Positions 1 through 7,226 of a DNA stretch of 38,493 nt are shown in pieces. A program made the translations under genes and the position numbers. The notes under the pieces are model-generated. The model made no database searches and was not told where the DNA came from. It worked only from the letters and a program-made list of their open reading frames with translations. Every line of letters begins with the position of its first letter. The stretch's first letter is position 1. Source of the DNA: Butyrivibrio sp. (GTDB lineage: Bacteria > Bacillota > Clostridia > Lachnospirales > Lachnospiraceae); assembly GCA_017615275.1 (NCBI GenBank), contig JAGAAO010000056.1, positions 1-38,493 of the forward strand, given 5' to 3'.

Positions 1-179
1 ATACTTCGTATTTCCCAAGCTTTTGCATTCGCAAAATGAAATCTGAAACAATCAGTTCTACGCAAGCAAGCTTGCTCGACCTGCTTATTTCATCTTTCGC
101 CCTGCTCATTGCTTTTTGGAATTTTTCAGGGTTGCATTACTGTTTATTTTTCAAGGTTCTTGCTGTCCTCAGCGACAGC
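1..179 (-). promoter_or_regulatory. Probable rRNA operon leader (16S gene beyond the left edge)
   Basis: Read on the minus strand, downstream of the promoter at 186-214, the sequence has a small hairpin (GCTGTC/GACAGC, 162-179) followed by AACCTTGAAAA (148-158). That motif resembles the leader or boxA-like sequence found upstream of Firmicutes rRNA genes. There is no credible protein-coding gene. No 16S sequence is reached inside the window, so the assignment rests on promoter strength and leader style. Confidence 0.5.
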
Positions 180-185
180 TTACTT

Positions 186-214
186 AGAATATCACAGGGC
201 TTATGCTGTGTCAA
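186..214 (-). promoter_or_regulatory. Strong sigma-A promoter (rrn-type)
   Basis: On the minus strand a perfect TTGACA (209-214) lies 17 bp from TATTCT (186-191), with an A-run just upstream that could act as an UP element. It points left, out of the window, and is followed by an rRNA-leader-like sequence. It sits downstream of the cvpA-like gene, so it serves a new transcription unit. Confidence 0.7.
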
Positions 215-279
215 TAGCTTTTTTTAGAAATTTATAAAAGTTTTAACCCCAGGAATAATGCGCTATAAAATGCTCTCGC

Positions 280-741
280 TTAACCCTTAAATCCTTCGAC
301 GAATTTACGTATAAAACCAAACACCGTCATCCATGATCCATGAAAGGCTGTAAGCAGCTTAATCTCAGTCACATACTCGATTAGATAGACCATTGCGAGC
401 GCTTCAATAACGCCGAGTACTGCTCCGAGAACTTTATCAAAGCTGCCCAGAAGCGGTACCTCTTTAAGCTTCCTTATTGACTCGCCGATTCCCGTCATAA
501 CTTTGTAAACGACAAACGCAAGAGTCAAATAAACCAGCTTTGAAAGAATTCCGCCGAAACTCTTGTCAAGTACTTTTCCCACAATTTCCATTATGTAATA
601 TACAGAAGCAAATGCCGCCAAAACAGAAATGAGGCCTGCTGCTTCCGCAAACAAGCCACTATTTGCTCCGTATGATATTCTCCATAAAAACAAACACACA
701 ACCGCAACTGTCAACGCGATCTGTCCAATATCAATACTCAT
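280..741 (-). CDS. CvpA-family-like small membrane protein
   Basis: This is a 153-residue protein made almost entirely of hydrophobic segments: roughly residues 5-21, 31-52, 62-85 and 103-125. The order and the Gly-rich stretch LLGSFDKVLGAVLGVIEA resemble CvpA / colicin V production family proteins, whose molecular role is poorly defined. The start ATG has GAGG six bases upstream. It begins 16 bp after the DUF5711-like gene, so the two are very likely co-transcribed. The match is from overall topology, not catalytic residues, so another small membrane family is possible. Confidence 0.6.
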   Translation of the reverse strand: MSIDIGQIALTVAVVCLFLWRISYGANSGLFAEAAGLISVLAAFASVYYIMEIVGKVLDKSFGGILSKLVYLTLAFVVYKVMTGIGESIRKLKEVPLLGSFDKVLGAVLGVIEALAMVYLIEYVTEIKLLTAFHGSWMTVFGFIRKFVEGFKG

Positions 742-757
742 ATAAACCTCATTTAAA

Positions 758-2011
758 TCACTTAAGCAACAACGTATCTATGCTATCTTCCGTCACAACA
801 AAGAATTTGTTCATTGCTCCGGTAGGTATCATTGTGCGAACAGGTTCATCAAATGTTCCCTGATACTTCACTCTGCCGTTCATATCCATCAACATATATT
901 CGTTGTCATTATATATAACTATCTGCTTGTTGGTAAAAATTATATCCGAATAGTCCATATCAAAATAGCATGTGGAAACGCCCTTTTCACCTGTTTTTCC
1001 AAGCACTTTGTTTCCTGACGAAGTATATACCTGCAATCTGTATTTTCCTTCGCCTGCTTCTTCCTCAAACACAAGTCCCACATATGAATCATTGTGAAAT
1101 ACACTGATTATCTCTTCATCATTAAGAAGATCAGTCTTTTCAGCGACAGGTTTCTGTGCGCCCGAGAAAAAGATAACTCTTCCGTCCGATACGGCAAACG
1201 CCTTATCACCGCCCATAAATTCAACTTCCGGCACAACTTCTCCGGGACAATTATATCCGCTTACAAGATTATCTGAATCGTTCTGTCCGACTTCACCAAA
1301 ATTATAGAAAGCAACTTTGGTCATCGCCTGACCGTCTTCGGGAAGCAGATAAGAAACACATACTAATTCCCCGTTTGGTGATATGCCTATATCCAAAGGA
1401 TATCCACTATCCTTCATAGTTGTCATAAAGTATGCAATGACCTTTCCCTGTGAATCGTAGAGATATATCCAGGTAACATCCACGCCGTCAAGAACCGCCG
1501 CCACAACACCCTGTGATGAAACGCAGAAATCTATTATAGGCAGATCCGTTTCAATCGGTGCAAGAAATCCCCCGGTATTACTTACATATATTTCATGTCC
1601 GTTACTCTTATCTCCGATGGCAATTGAATTCATACAAGTACATGCCTTGGGCTCCTGCATTTCATAAGTTTGATCCCATACAGCCTTCCCCGATGAGTCG
1701 ATGCATCTGGCTCCATCCTTACTGTACTGCACAATGTAGCCGTTAAGATCAACTATTTTTGCATCACTCTCAGTTGATATTTTTACGCCTTCCACCGTGA
1801 CAGCTTCTGAATAATGCTTGTCACGCCAACTCACATAAATAACTGTAGCAAGCGTAATAACAAATGCAGAAATAACAACCGCCCTTACAAACACCGCCAC
1901 TTTGTGGCTTCTGATTTTTTCTTTGTAGGAGGTCTGCCTGCCAGAAGCACCGGCCTTCTTTCTGCTATTAAATTTACCAGCATATGTACTGAAGTCGCGT
2001 ACTTCTGCCAA
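758..2011 (-). CDS. Membrane-anchored beta-propeller-like protein (DUF5711-like)
   Basis: This 417-residue protein has a basic N-terminal cytoplasmic stretch (about 1-40), a single transmembrane helix (about 43-63) and a long extracytoplasmic region. That region consists of repeated beta-strand blocks such as IVQYSKDGARCIDSSGKAVW and MLMDMNGRVKYQGTF, typical of PQQ/WD-like propeller repeats. It resembles DUF5711 proteins of Lachnospiraceae, which have no known function. The start is TTG (2009-2011), supported by GGAGG six bases upstream. It lies between galM and the cvpA-like gene and is probably co-transcribed with the latter. It may be a surface sensor or scaffold. Confidence 0.6.
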   Translation of the reverse strand: MAEVRDFSTYAGKFNSRKKAGASGRQTSYKEKIRSHKVAVFVRAVVISAFVITLATVIYVSWRDKHYSEAVTVEGVKISTESDAKIVDLNGYIVQYSKDGARCIDSSGKAVWDQTYEMQEPKACTCMNSIAIGDKSNGHEIYVSNTGGFLAPIETDLPIIDFCVSSQGVVAAVLDGVDVTWIYLYDSQGKVIAYFMTTMKDSGYPLDIGISPNGELVCVSYLLPEDGQAMTKVAFYNFGEVGQNDSDNLVSGYNCPGEVVPEVEFMGGDKAFAVSDGRVIFFSGAQKPVAEKTDLLNDEEIISVFHNDSYVGLVFEEEAGEGKYRLQVYTSSGNKVLGKTGEKGVSTCYFDMDYSDIIFTNKQIVIYNDNEYMLMDMNGRVKYQGTFDEPVRTMIPTGAMNKFFVVTEDSIDTLLLK

Positions 2012-2074
2012 GACTAACCTCCGTTATATCAGTTCTTTATTTTGAAAAATGCCGGATCATACAGCATTCTACGA

Positions 2075-3118
2075 TCAAACGAACTGATAAATTGTTGTTG
2101 TATCATAAGCCTTACCCGGTCCGAATACAGGCTTCGGGAAATCAGGCTGATTGATTGAATCGGGATAGAACTGTGTTTCAAGGCACAAACCGTCTCTGTG
2201 CTTATAGTTCGCACCGTCTTTGCATCCTGTTCCTTCAACGAAGTTTCCTGCATAGAACTGAACTCCGGGAAGATCTGTAAAGCATTTCATTGTGATTCCT
2301 GTCTTTGGAGAAGTGAGAACAGCAGCCTCTTTAATAGATCCGTCAGCTTCATCGATAACAAAGTTATGATCGTATCCGCTCACAGCCTTGAGCTGGTAAT
2401 CATCAGCCTCTATATCTTTTCCGACAGGTTTCTCTGTTGTGAAATCAAAAGGAGTTCCCTTAACACTTGCAATCTCACCCGTAGGAATTGCTGCAGAATC
2501 AATTACAGGTGTGAAATGTGATGCATTGAGCTTAAGCACATGATCATGAATAGATCCCGCATTATGTCCGCTGAGATTGAAGTATGCATGATTGGTCATG
2601 TTTATAAGTGTATTTGCATCACTTGTTGCAAAATAGTGGATAGACAAAGAATTGTCGTCAGTGAGCTTATATGTAACCTCAAAACGGCGATTTCCTGCAA
2701 ATCCGATATCTCCGTCTTTTGCCTCAAGAGTAAACTTCACGCTGTCTTCACCTTCTGCCGCATCCCAGACTCTCTTGTGGAATCCGTTATCCATATCTGT
2801 GTGAAGGTTATTAGGTCCGTCATTGACGGGAAGTGTAAACTCCTTGCCGTCAATCTTATACTTAGCTTCATTAATTCTGTTTGCTGTAGGTCCTACAGTA
2901 GAACCAAGGAAACATCCGTTGGCAAAATAATCTTCCAATTTATCATATCCAAGAACTACATCCACACGATTTCCGTTCTTGTCGGGTACAAAAATATTCT
3001 TAATTGTAACACCATAGTTGATCACAACAACCTCAACATTATTCTTGTTTGTGATGTGATACTCGAACACCTGCTCATTTTTAGGTGTCTCCCCAAATAA
3101 CACTTTCTTTACTGCCAT
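2075..3118 (-). CDS. galM: Aldose 1-epimerase (mutarotase)
   Basis: GalM interconverts the alpha and beta anomers of galactose or glucose in the cytoplasm, feeding the Leloir pathway. The 347-residue length is normal for the family. Visible motifs are the N-terminal VVVINYGVTIKNIFVPDKNG strand, the conserved NHAYFNLSG with the catalytic His, and the C-terminal LCLETQFYPDSINQPDFP with the catalytic Glu. There is no signal peptide. GGAGG precedes the ATG. It starts 27 bp after recR and may be read from the dnaX-recR transcript. No other galactose genes are nearby. Confidence 0.93.
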   Translation of the reverse strand: MAVKKVLFGETPKNEQVFEYHITNKNNVEVVVINYGVTIKNIFVPDKNGNRVDVVLGYDKLEDYFANGCFLGSTVGPTANRINEAKYKIDGKEFTLPVNDGPNNLHTDMDNGFHKRVWDAAEGEDSVKFTLEAKDGDIGFAGNRRFEVTYKLTDDNSLSIHYFATSDANTLINMTNHAYFNLSGHNAGSIHDHVLKLNASHFTPVIDSAAIPTGEIASVKGTPFDFTTEKPVGKDIEADDYQLKAVSGYDHNFVIDEADGSIKEAAVLTSPKTGITMKCFTDLPGVQFYAGNFVEGTGCKDGANYKHRDGLCLETQFYPDSINQPDFPKPVFGPGKAYDTTTIYQFV

Positions 3119-3145
3119 TTTCCAATACCTCCATATTATTGAACA

Positions 3146-3745
3146 TTATAGTTCTGTTCTTCCTTCCAATGCCCTGAGCAAAGTAACTTCATCAATGTAT
3201 TCAAGGTCGCCTCCTACGGGAACTCCGCTGGCTATTCTGGTAACCTTGATGCCCGTTGGCTTTATCAGCTTGCTGATATACATTGCAGTCGTTTCACCCT
3301 CAAGACTTGAATTGGTTGCCACAATAACTTCGTCAACCTCCTCAGTCTGAAGCCTCTGCATCAGTTCGGAAAGTCTTATATCACCCGGTCCTATTCCCAG
3401 CATAGGTGAGATAGCCCCGTGTAAAACATGATAAACCCCATCGTACTTCCCGGTCTTTTCATACGCCGCAAGATCTCTGGCGTTTTCCACAACCATGATA
3501 ACCTTGTGGTTTCTGTTGGGGTTGCCGCAAACAGGACAGATATCTTCATCGGTAAGAGTGCAGCACACCTTGCAGTAGTGCACATTTTCCCTCGCATTCA
3601 TTATTGCATCGGAAAGCTTTTTTACCCTGTCTTTAGGAAGATTGATAATATAAAAAGCAAGCCTCTGCGCCGATTTACCGCCTATCCCCGGCAGGGAAGC
3701 AAGTTCATCTATCAGCCGATTGATATGTCCGCTGTAAAGATCCAT
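3146..3745 (-). CDS. recR: Recombination mediator RecR
   Basis: RecR works with RecF and RecO to load RecA at single-stranded gaps. The 199-residue protein has the N-terminal helix-hairpin-helix ([16 protein letters not shown]), a four-Cys zinc finger (C58, C61, C70, C73) and a TOPRIM domain beginning [13 protein letters not shown]. The C-terminal region has [18 protein letters not shown], as in typical RecR. The length matches the family. It overlaps the stop of ybaB by one base (TGATG), so translation is probably coupled. Confidence 0.97.
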   Translation of the reverse strand: MDLYSGHINRLIDELASLPGIGGKSAQRLAFYIINLPKDRVKKLSDAIMNARENVHYCKVCCTLTDEDICPVCGNPNRNHKVIMVVENARDLAAYEKTGKYDGVYHVLHGAISPMLGIGPGDIRLSELMQRLQTEEVDEVIVATNSSLEGETTAMYISKLIKPTGIKVTRIASGVPVGGDLEYIDEVTLLRALEGRTEL

Positions 3746-4092
3746 CAGAAAGGAAATCCTCCGCCTAATCCGCCTGTCATCTTACCAAGCATTGCTCCGC
3801 TCGCTTCATCAGCCTGTTTCATAGCTTCATTAACAGCTGCAACTATCATATCCTGAAGCATTTCAACATCATCGGGATCAACTGCATCGGGTGAGATCAC
3901 AACGCTCTTGAGAGATTTGTTTCCAAATACGGTCGCCTCTACAGCTCCGCCGCCTGCCTTTGCAGTAAACTCTTTTACTTCAAGCTCTTTCTGGCTTTCC
4001 TCCATCTGACGCTGCATTCTCTGCGCCTGTTTCATAAGATTGCTCATATTTCCGGGCATTCCGCCTCCCGGGAACCCACCTCTTTTAGCCAT
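3745..4092 (-). CDS. YbaB/EbfC nucleoid-associated protein
   Basis: This 115-residue protein has the family pattern: a Met/Gly-rich N-terminus ([19 protein letters not shown]), a coiled helix, the core [20 protein letters not shown] and the C-terminal [15 protein letters not shown]. YbaB/EbfC dimers bind DNA and are almost always encoded between dnaX and recR, as here. It starts 2 bp after the dnaX stop and shares one base with recR, forming a tight dnaX-ybaB-recR operon. Confidence 0.95.
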   Translation of the reverse strand: MAKRGGFPGGGMPGNMSNLMKQAQRMQRQMEESQKELEVKEFTAKAGGGAVEATVFGNKSLKSVVISPDAVDPDDVEMLQDMIVAAVNEAMKQADEASGAMLGKMTGGLGGGFPF

Positions 4093-4094
4093 TT

Positions 4095-5693
4095 TTAATT
4101 CTCCTTTTCATCATCTTCTGTAACTATATCAAAATTTATAGCTTGCAGGTTAACATAATTTTCTTCAAAAGTCTGCTGTGGTTCAATGTAACGCGTCTCA
4201 AACGCCACATGTTTGCCGATAGAATTGTCCAGAATATTCTGAAGATCCTCGGCTGACTGACCTGAAGAATACTTATCCGAAAGCTGCTTATTGTCAAAAA
4301 CAATCTGCAAAGTATCATTGTTTCCAAGACTAAGCTTCGCTCTCTGTAAAAAAGTCTTCATGGGATTTTCCATTACGGCAATAATTCTCGACCAGTTTGA
4401 AACTATTCGTTTTATATCATCCGGAACAGCCCTGTCCAAGACTTTTTTCTCTTTTACAACATTAACACTTCCCGCGCCCGGCGCCGTACTTGTCGCAACT
4501 GCGATCTGTCCGCCTTGAATTCCCTTAAGAAGTTTGGAATTCTCTTCATCGTGACGCTCCAATATCCTAAGCCTGTCTTCGAGCGAATCTGCGCCCGGTT
4601 CCATCTGCGGCTTGCACATCTTGATAAGTGTTATCTCTATAAGAACTCTCTTCTGAGTCGCATACCTAAGCTGCGAAGAAAGCTCCGAAAAAATTCTGAT
4701 GTATCTGAGGATTACATCTACATCCACTCCCTCAGCCTGTTCCTTCAAAGTCTTCAGATTGTCGGTCGAAATATCAACCACATCTTCCATTTGATCGGAT
4801 GCCTGAATAAGCATGAGGTTTCTCAGATACCAGACGAAATCGTTCACAAACTGCGAAAGTTCCCGTCCCTGAGTCACTACGTCCGCCAGTATTGTAAGTG
4901 CTTCGTCCGCATTCTGACTGTATATTGCGGAAAAAAGTCTGCTGAATACATCTGTATCCACAGCTCCAAGCACATTGAGTACCTTATCGTACGTAAGCTC
5001 TTCTCCGTAATTAAACGCAACGCACTGATCCAAAAGACTCAGCGAATCTCTCATAGATCCGTCTGCAGTCTTGGCAATATATCTAAGAGCCTTTTCTTCG
5101 ACCTTTATTCCTTCCGAATCAACAACTTCCTTAAGGCGACCTTCTATGCTGTCCACAGTGATCCTGTGAAAATCATATCTCTGACACCTTGAAAGAATCG
5201 TTATTGGAATCTTATGCACTTCCGTTGTTGCCAAAATGAACATCACATATGACGGAGGTTCCTCAAGAGTCTTAAGGAGCGCATTAAATGCACCCGAAGA
5301 CAACATATGAACCTCATCGATGATATAGACTTTACGTTTACCCTTTGTCGGAGAATACGATACTTCTTCTATAATCTCCCTGACATTATCAACGCCGTTG
5401 TTCGACGCTGCATCTATCTCTATCACGTTCATGCTGTTTCCGGCAGCAATCTCCCTGCACATTTCACATTCACCGCAGGGGCTTCCGTCTATCGGATTTT
5501 CACAGTTTACGGCTTTAGCCAGAATCTTGGCTACAGAAGTCTTACCTGTTCCGCGGGTTCCGCAAAACAGGTAAGCATGTCCGACTCTGTCAGATCTAAT
5601 TTGATTCTTCAGCGTGGTTACTATATGATCCTGTCCTTTTACATCTTCAAAGACAGGAGGTCTGAATTTTCTGTATAATGCAACATAACTCAT
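4095..5693 (-). CDS. dnaX: DNA polymerase III subunit gamma/tau
   Basis: DnaX is the AAA+ clamp-loader ATPase. The 532-residue protein has Walker A GTRGTGKTS (45-53), a zinc-binding Cys set (C64, C73, C76, C79), Walker B DEVHMLS (about 126-132) and the sensor-1 region FILATTEVHKIPITILSRCQ. Domain III follows (SLLDQCVAFNYGEELT), then a short divergent tau tail. I did not find a convincing A/T-run frameshift site for a separate gamma product. It begins 35 bp after pfk, and GGAG lies 11 bases before the ATG. Confidence 0.96.
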   Translation of the reverse strand: MSYVALYRKFRPPVFEDVKGQDHIVTTLKNQIRSDRVGHAYLFCGTRGTGKTSVAKILAKAVNCENPIDGSPCGECEMCREIAAGNSMNVIEIDAASNNGVDNVREIIEEVSYSPTKGKRKVYIIDEVHMLSSGAFNALLKTLEEPPSYVMFILATTEVHKIPITILSRCQRYDFHRITVDSIEGRLKEVVDSEGIKVEEKALRYIAKTADGSMRDSLSLLDQCVAFNYGEELTYDKVLNVLGAVDTDVFSRLFSAIYSQNADEALTILADVVTQGRELSQFVNDFVWYLRNLMLIQASDQMEDVVDISTDNLKTLKEQAEGVDVDVILRYIRIFSELSSQLRYATQKRVLIEITLIKMCKPQMEPGADSLEDRLRILERHDEENSKLLKGIQGGQIAVATSTAPGAGSVNVVKEKKVLDRAVPDDIKRIVSNWSRIIAVMENPMKTFLQRAKLSLGNNDTLQIVFDNKQLSDKYSSGQSAEDLQNILDNSIGKHVAFETRYIEPQQTFEENYVNLQAINFDIVTEDDEKEN

Positions 5694-5728
5694 CTAAAAC
5701 ACTGCTCCAAACAAAACTTTTTTTCGTT

Positions 5729-6802
5729 TTAATCCCCGAAGCAAACTCCCAAAGCCTTAGCCTCTTTGATTATTCCGGCATCGGGCGATACAGATTTAAG
5801 CTTGCCCGCAATATCTTTAAGCGGAACCTTAACTATCTCTCTGTTCTTGTAAGCCACCATGTATCCATACTGCTTCTTAAGAACGAGCCATCCCGCCTCG
5901 GCTCCGAGCCTTGACGCAAACACTCTGTCATACGGATCAGGTGCTCCACCCCTTTGCATATGTCCGGGTACCGTAACTCTTACCTCATGTCCCGTCTTCT
6001 TCATGATTGCATCCGCAATCTCATATGAAACAGAAGGATACTTGCGATTTGCAAGCTTCTCTTTGTACTCCTTCTTGGAAAGCTTCGCATCTTTCTTGGA
6101 AATAGCGCCCTCTGCAACCGCAATTATCGTAAACCTGCTGCCTCGCTTGTCACGCGCTTTGATTGCATTGCACACGCTGTCTATGTCATAAGGAATCTCG
6201 GGAATAAGAACAACATCCGCTCCTCCTGCAAGTCCCGCATTAAGAGTGAGCCATCCCACCTTATGTCCCATAACTTCGATTATAAAAACACGTCCGTGTG
6301 AATCTGCTGTTGTATGGATATTATCTATAACTCCCGTCGCGATATCAACCGCACTTTGAAAACCAAAAGTCATATCGGTTCCCCAAAGGTCATTGTCGAT
6401 AGTCTTGGGAAGAGAAACCACATTAAGCCCTTCCTCGCTCAAAAGGTTGGCTGTTTTCTGAGAACCGTTTCCACCGAGAACAACAAGGCAGTCAAGCTTA
6501 AGCTTGTAATAGTTCTGCTTCATCGCCTCAACTTTGTCAAGACCGTTCTCATCAGGTTCTTTGATCGTCTTAAAAGGCGTTCTCGAACTTCCGAGGATCG
6601 TGCCTCCTTTTGTAAGAATGCCGGAAAAATCTTTTGAAGACAGCATACGAAAATCGCCGTAAATAAGTCCTCTGTAACCGTTTAAAAAACCGTAGAACTC
6701 AACTTCCTCACCGCTGTTGGCGATACATTTAACAACGCCTCGCATAGCGGCATTCAAAGCCTGACAGTCGCCTCCGCTTGTCAACATCCCGATTCTCATC
6801 AT
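5729..6802 (-). CDS. 6-phosphofructokinase, probably ATP-dependent
   Basis: It phosphorylates fructose 6-phosphate in glycolysis. The 357-residue protein has GGDC (10-13), the phosphate-loop variant GGNGS (110-114), PKTIDND (132-138, catalytic Asp in TIDND) and PGHMQRGGAPDPYDRV near the C-terminus. PPi-dependent enzymes usually carry Asp after the loop GG[D/E/N] together with Lys in PKTIDND. Here the loop keeps Gly while Lys is present, the combination known from ATP-dependent group III actinobacterial enzymes. ATP use is therefore favoured by inference. GGAGG lies 10 bases before the first ATG; a second ATG follows immediately. Confidence 0.9.
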   Translation of the reverse strand: MMRIGMLTSGGDCQALNAAMRGVVKCIANSGEEVEFYGFLNGYRGLIYGDFRMLSSKDFSGILTKGGTILGSSRTPFKTIKEPDENGLDKVEAMKQNYYKLKLDCLVVLGGNGSQKTANLLSEEGLNVVSLPKTIDNDLWGTDMTFGFQSAVDIATGVIDNIHTTADSHGRVFIIEVMGHKVGWLTLNAGLAGGADVVLIPEIPYDIDSVCNAIKARDKRGSRFTIIAVAEGAISKKDAKLSKKEYKEKLANRKYPSVSYEIADAIMKKTGHEVRVTVPGHMQRGGAPDPYDRVFASRLGAEAGWLVLKKQYGYMVAYKNREIVKVPLKDIAGKLKSVSPDAGIIKEAKALGVCFGD

Positions 6803-6845
6803 ATTGAATATGCCTCCTCTGAATTATCTACGCATACTACTGATA

Positions 6846-6874
6846 ATTATACAAAATAATATCTGCAATGCCAA
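6846..6874 (-). promoter_or_regulatory. Promoter of pfk (and possibly dnaX-recR)
   Basis: On the minus strand TTGGCA (6869-6874) and TATAAT (6846-6851) are separated by 17 bp, about 44 bp upstream of the pfk start. It is divergent from the tRNA-Ser promoter, and the two -35 boxes are only about 11 bp apart. Confidence 0.65.
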
Positions 6875-6885
6875 ATTAATACCGA

Positions 6886-6914
6886 TTGACGAAGGCCTGT
6901 ATAATCAGTATAAT
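6886..6914 (+). promoter_or_regulatory. Promoter of tRNA-Ser
   Basis: TTGACG (6886-6891), a 17-bp spacer and a perfect TATAAT (6909-6914) sit 12 bp before the tRNA 5' end. A second TATAAT at 6900-6905 is at the wrong distance for this -35 box. Confidence 0.8.
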
Positions 6915-6926
6915 AAAAAACGCTCT

Positions 6927-7013
6927 GGAGTCGTATCAAAGTGGTCGTAATGAGGCGCACTCGAAATGCGTTTGTCCTTTTTGGGCACGAGGGTTCGAAT
7001 CCCTCCGACTCCG
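6927..7013 (+). tRNA. tRNA-Ser (anticodon CGA)
   Basis: This 87-nt class II tRNA has acceptor arms GGAGTCG and CGACTCC with discriminator G, the anticodon loop CTCGAAA (anticodon CGA, codon UCG), a long variable arm containing TTTGTCC, and the T-loop GGTTCGAATCC. CCA is not encoded. It stands alone on the + strand between leftward genes. Confidence 0.95.
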
Positions 7014-7018
7014 TTTTT

Positions 7019-7046
7019 GCTCCACCAATCAGCCGATTGGTGGAGC
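7019..7046 (+). terminator. Hairpin downstream of tRNA-Ser
   Basis: A perfect 12-bp stem (GCTCCACCAATC / GATTGGTGGAGC) with a 4-nt loop lies 5 bases after the tRNA. The T-run precedes rather than follows the stem, and only TTCATTG follows, so termination may be partial or the hairpin may guide 3' processing. Confidence 0.55.
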
Positions 7047-7155
7047 TTCATTGTAGTTATACGGTTTTTCTCACTTAGACAATAACCGCAGCAAGCTATA
7101 TTATACATTTCAATCCGCAATACTACTGTGAAATCTTTGTGATGACATTTAAAAT

Positions 7156-7201
7156 AAAAGAAGAACCGACATACCCATACAGATACGTCGGTTCTTCTTT
7201 T
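7156..7201. terminator. Bidirectional rho-independent terminator
   Basis: Perfect 15-bp inverted arms (AAAAGAAGAACCGAC / GTCGGTTCTTCTTTT, 7156-7170 and 7187-7201) enclose a 16-nt loop. There is a T-run on the + side and an A-run on the other, so it can stop both the tRNA transcript and the leftward gene ending at 7227. Confidence 0.85.
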
Positions 7202-7226
7202 TATATATTACTTTTTCATGTTTGGC

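Noticed and set aside
2039-2092. ATCAGTTC/GAACTGAT inverted repeat with inner AATGC/GCATT at the galM 3' end
   Set aside because: The loop is long and the inner stem only 5 bp with a short T-run; a weak terminator is possible but not supported enough to list.
4095-5693. Programmed frameshift in dnaX for a gamma product
   Set aside because: I saw no A-AAA-AAG type slippery run with a following hairpin in the middle of the gene.
6905-7120. 71-codon minus-strand frame containing GVGGIRTLVPKK
   Set aside because: It is a translation across the tRNA-Ser gene, a common false prediction.
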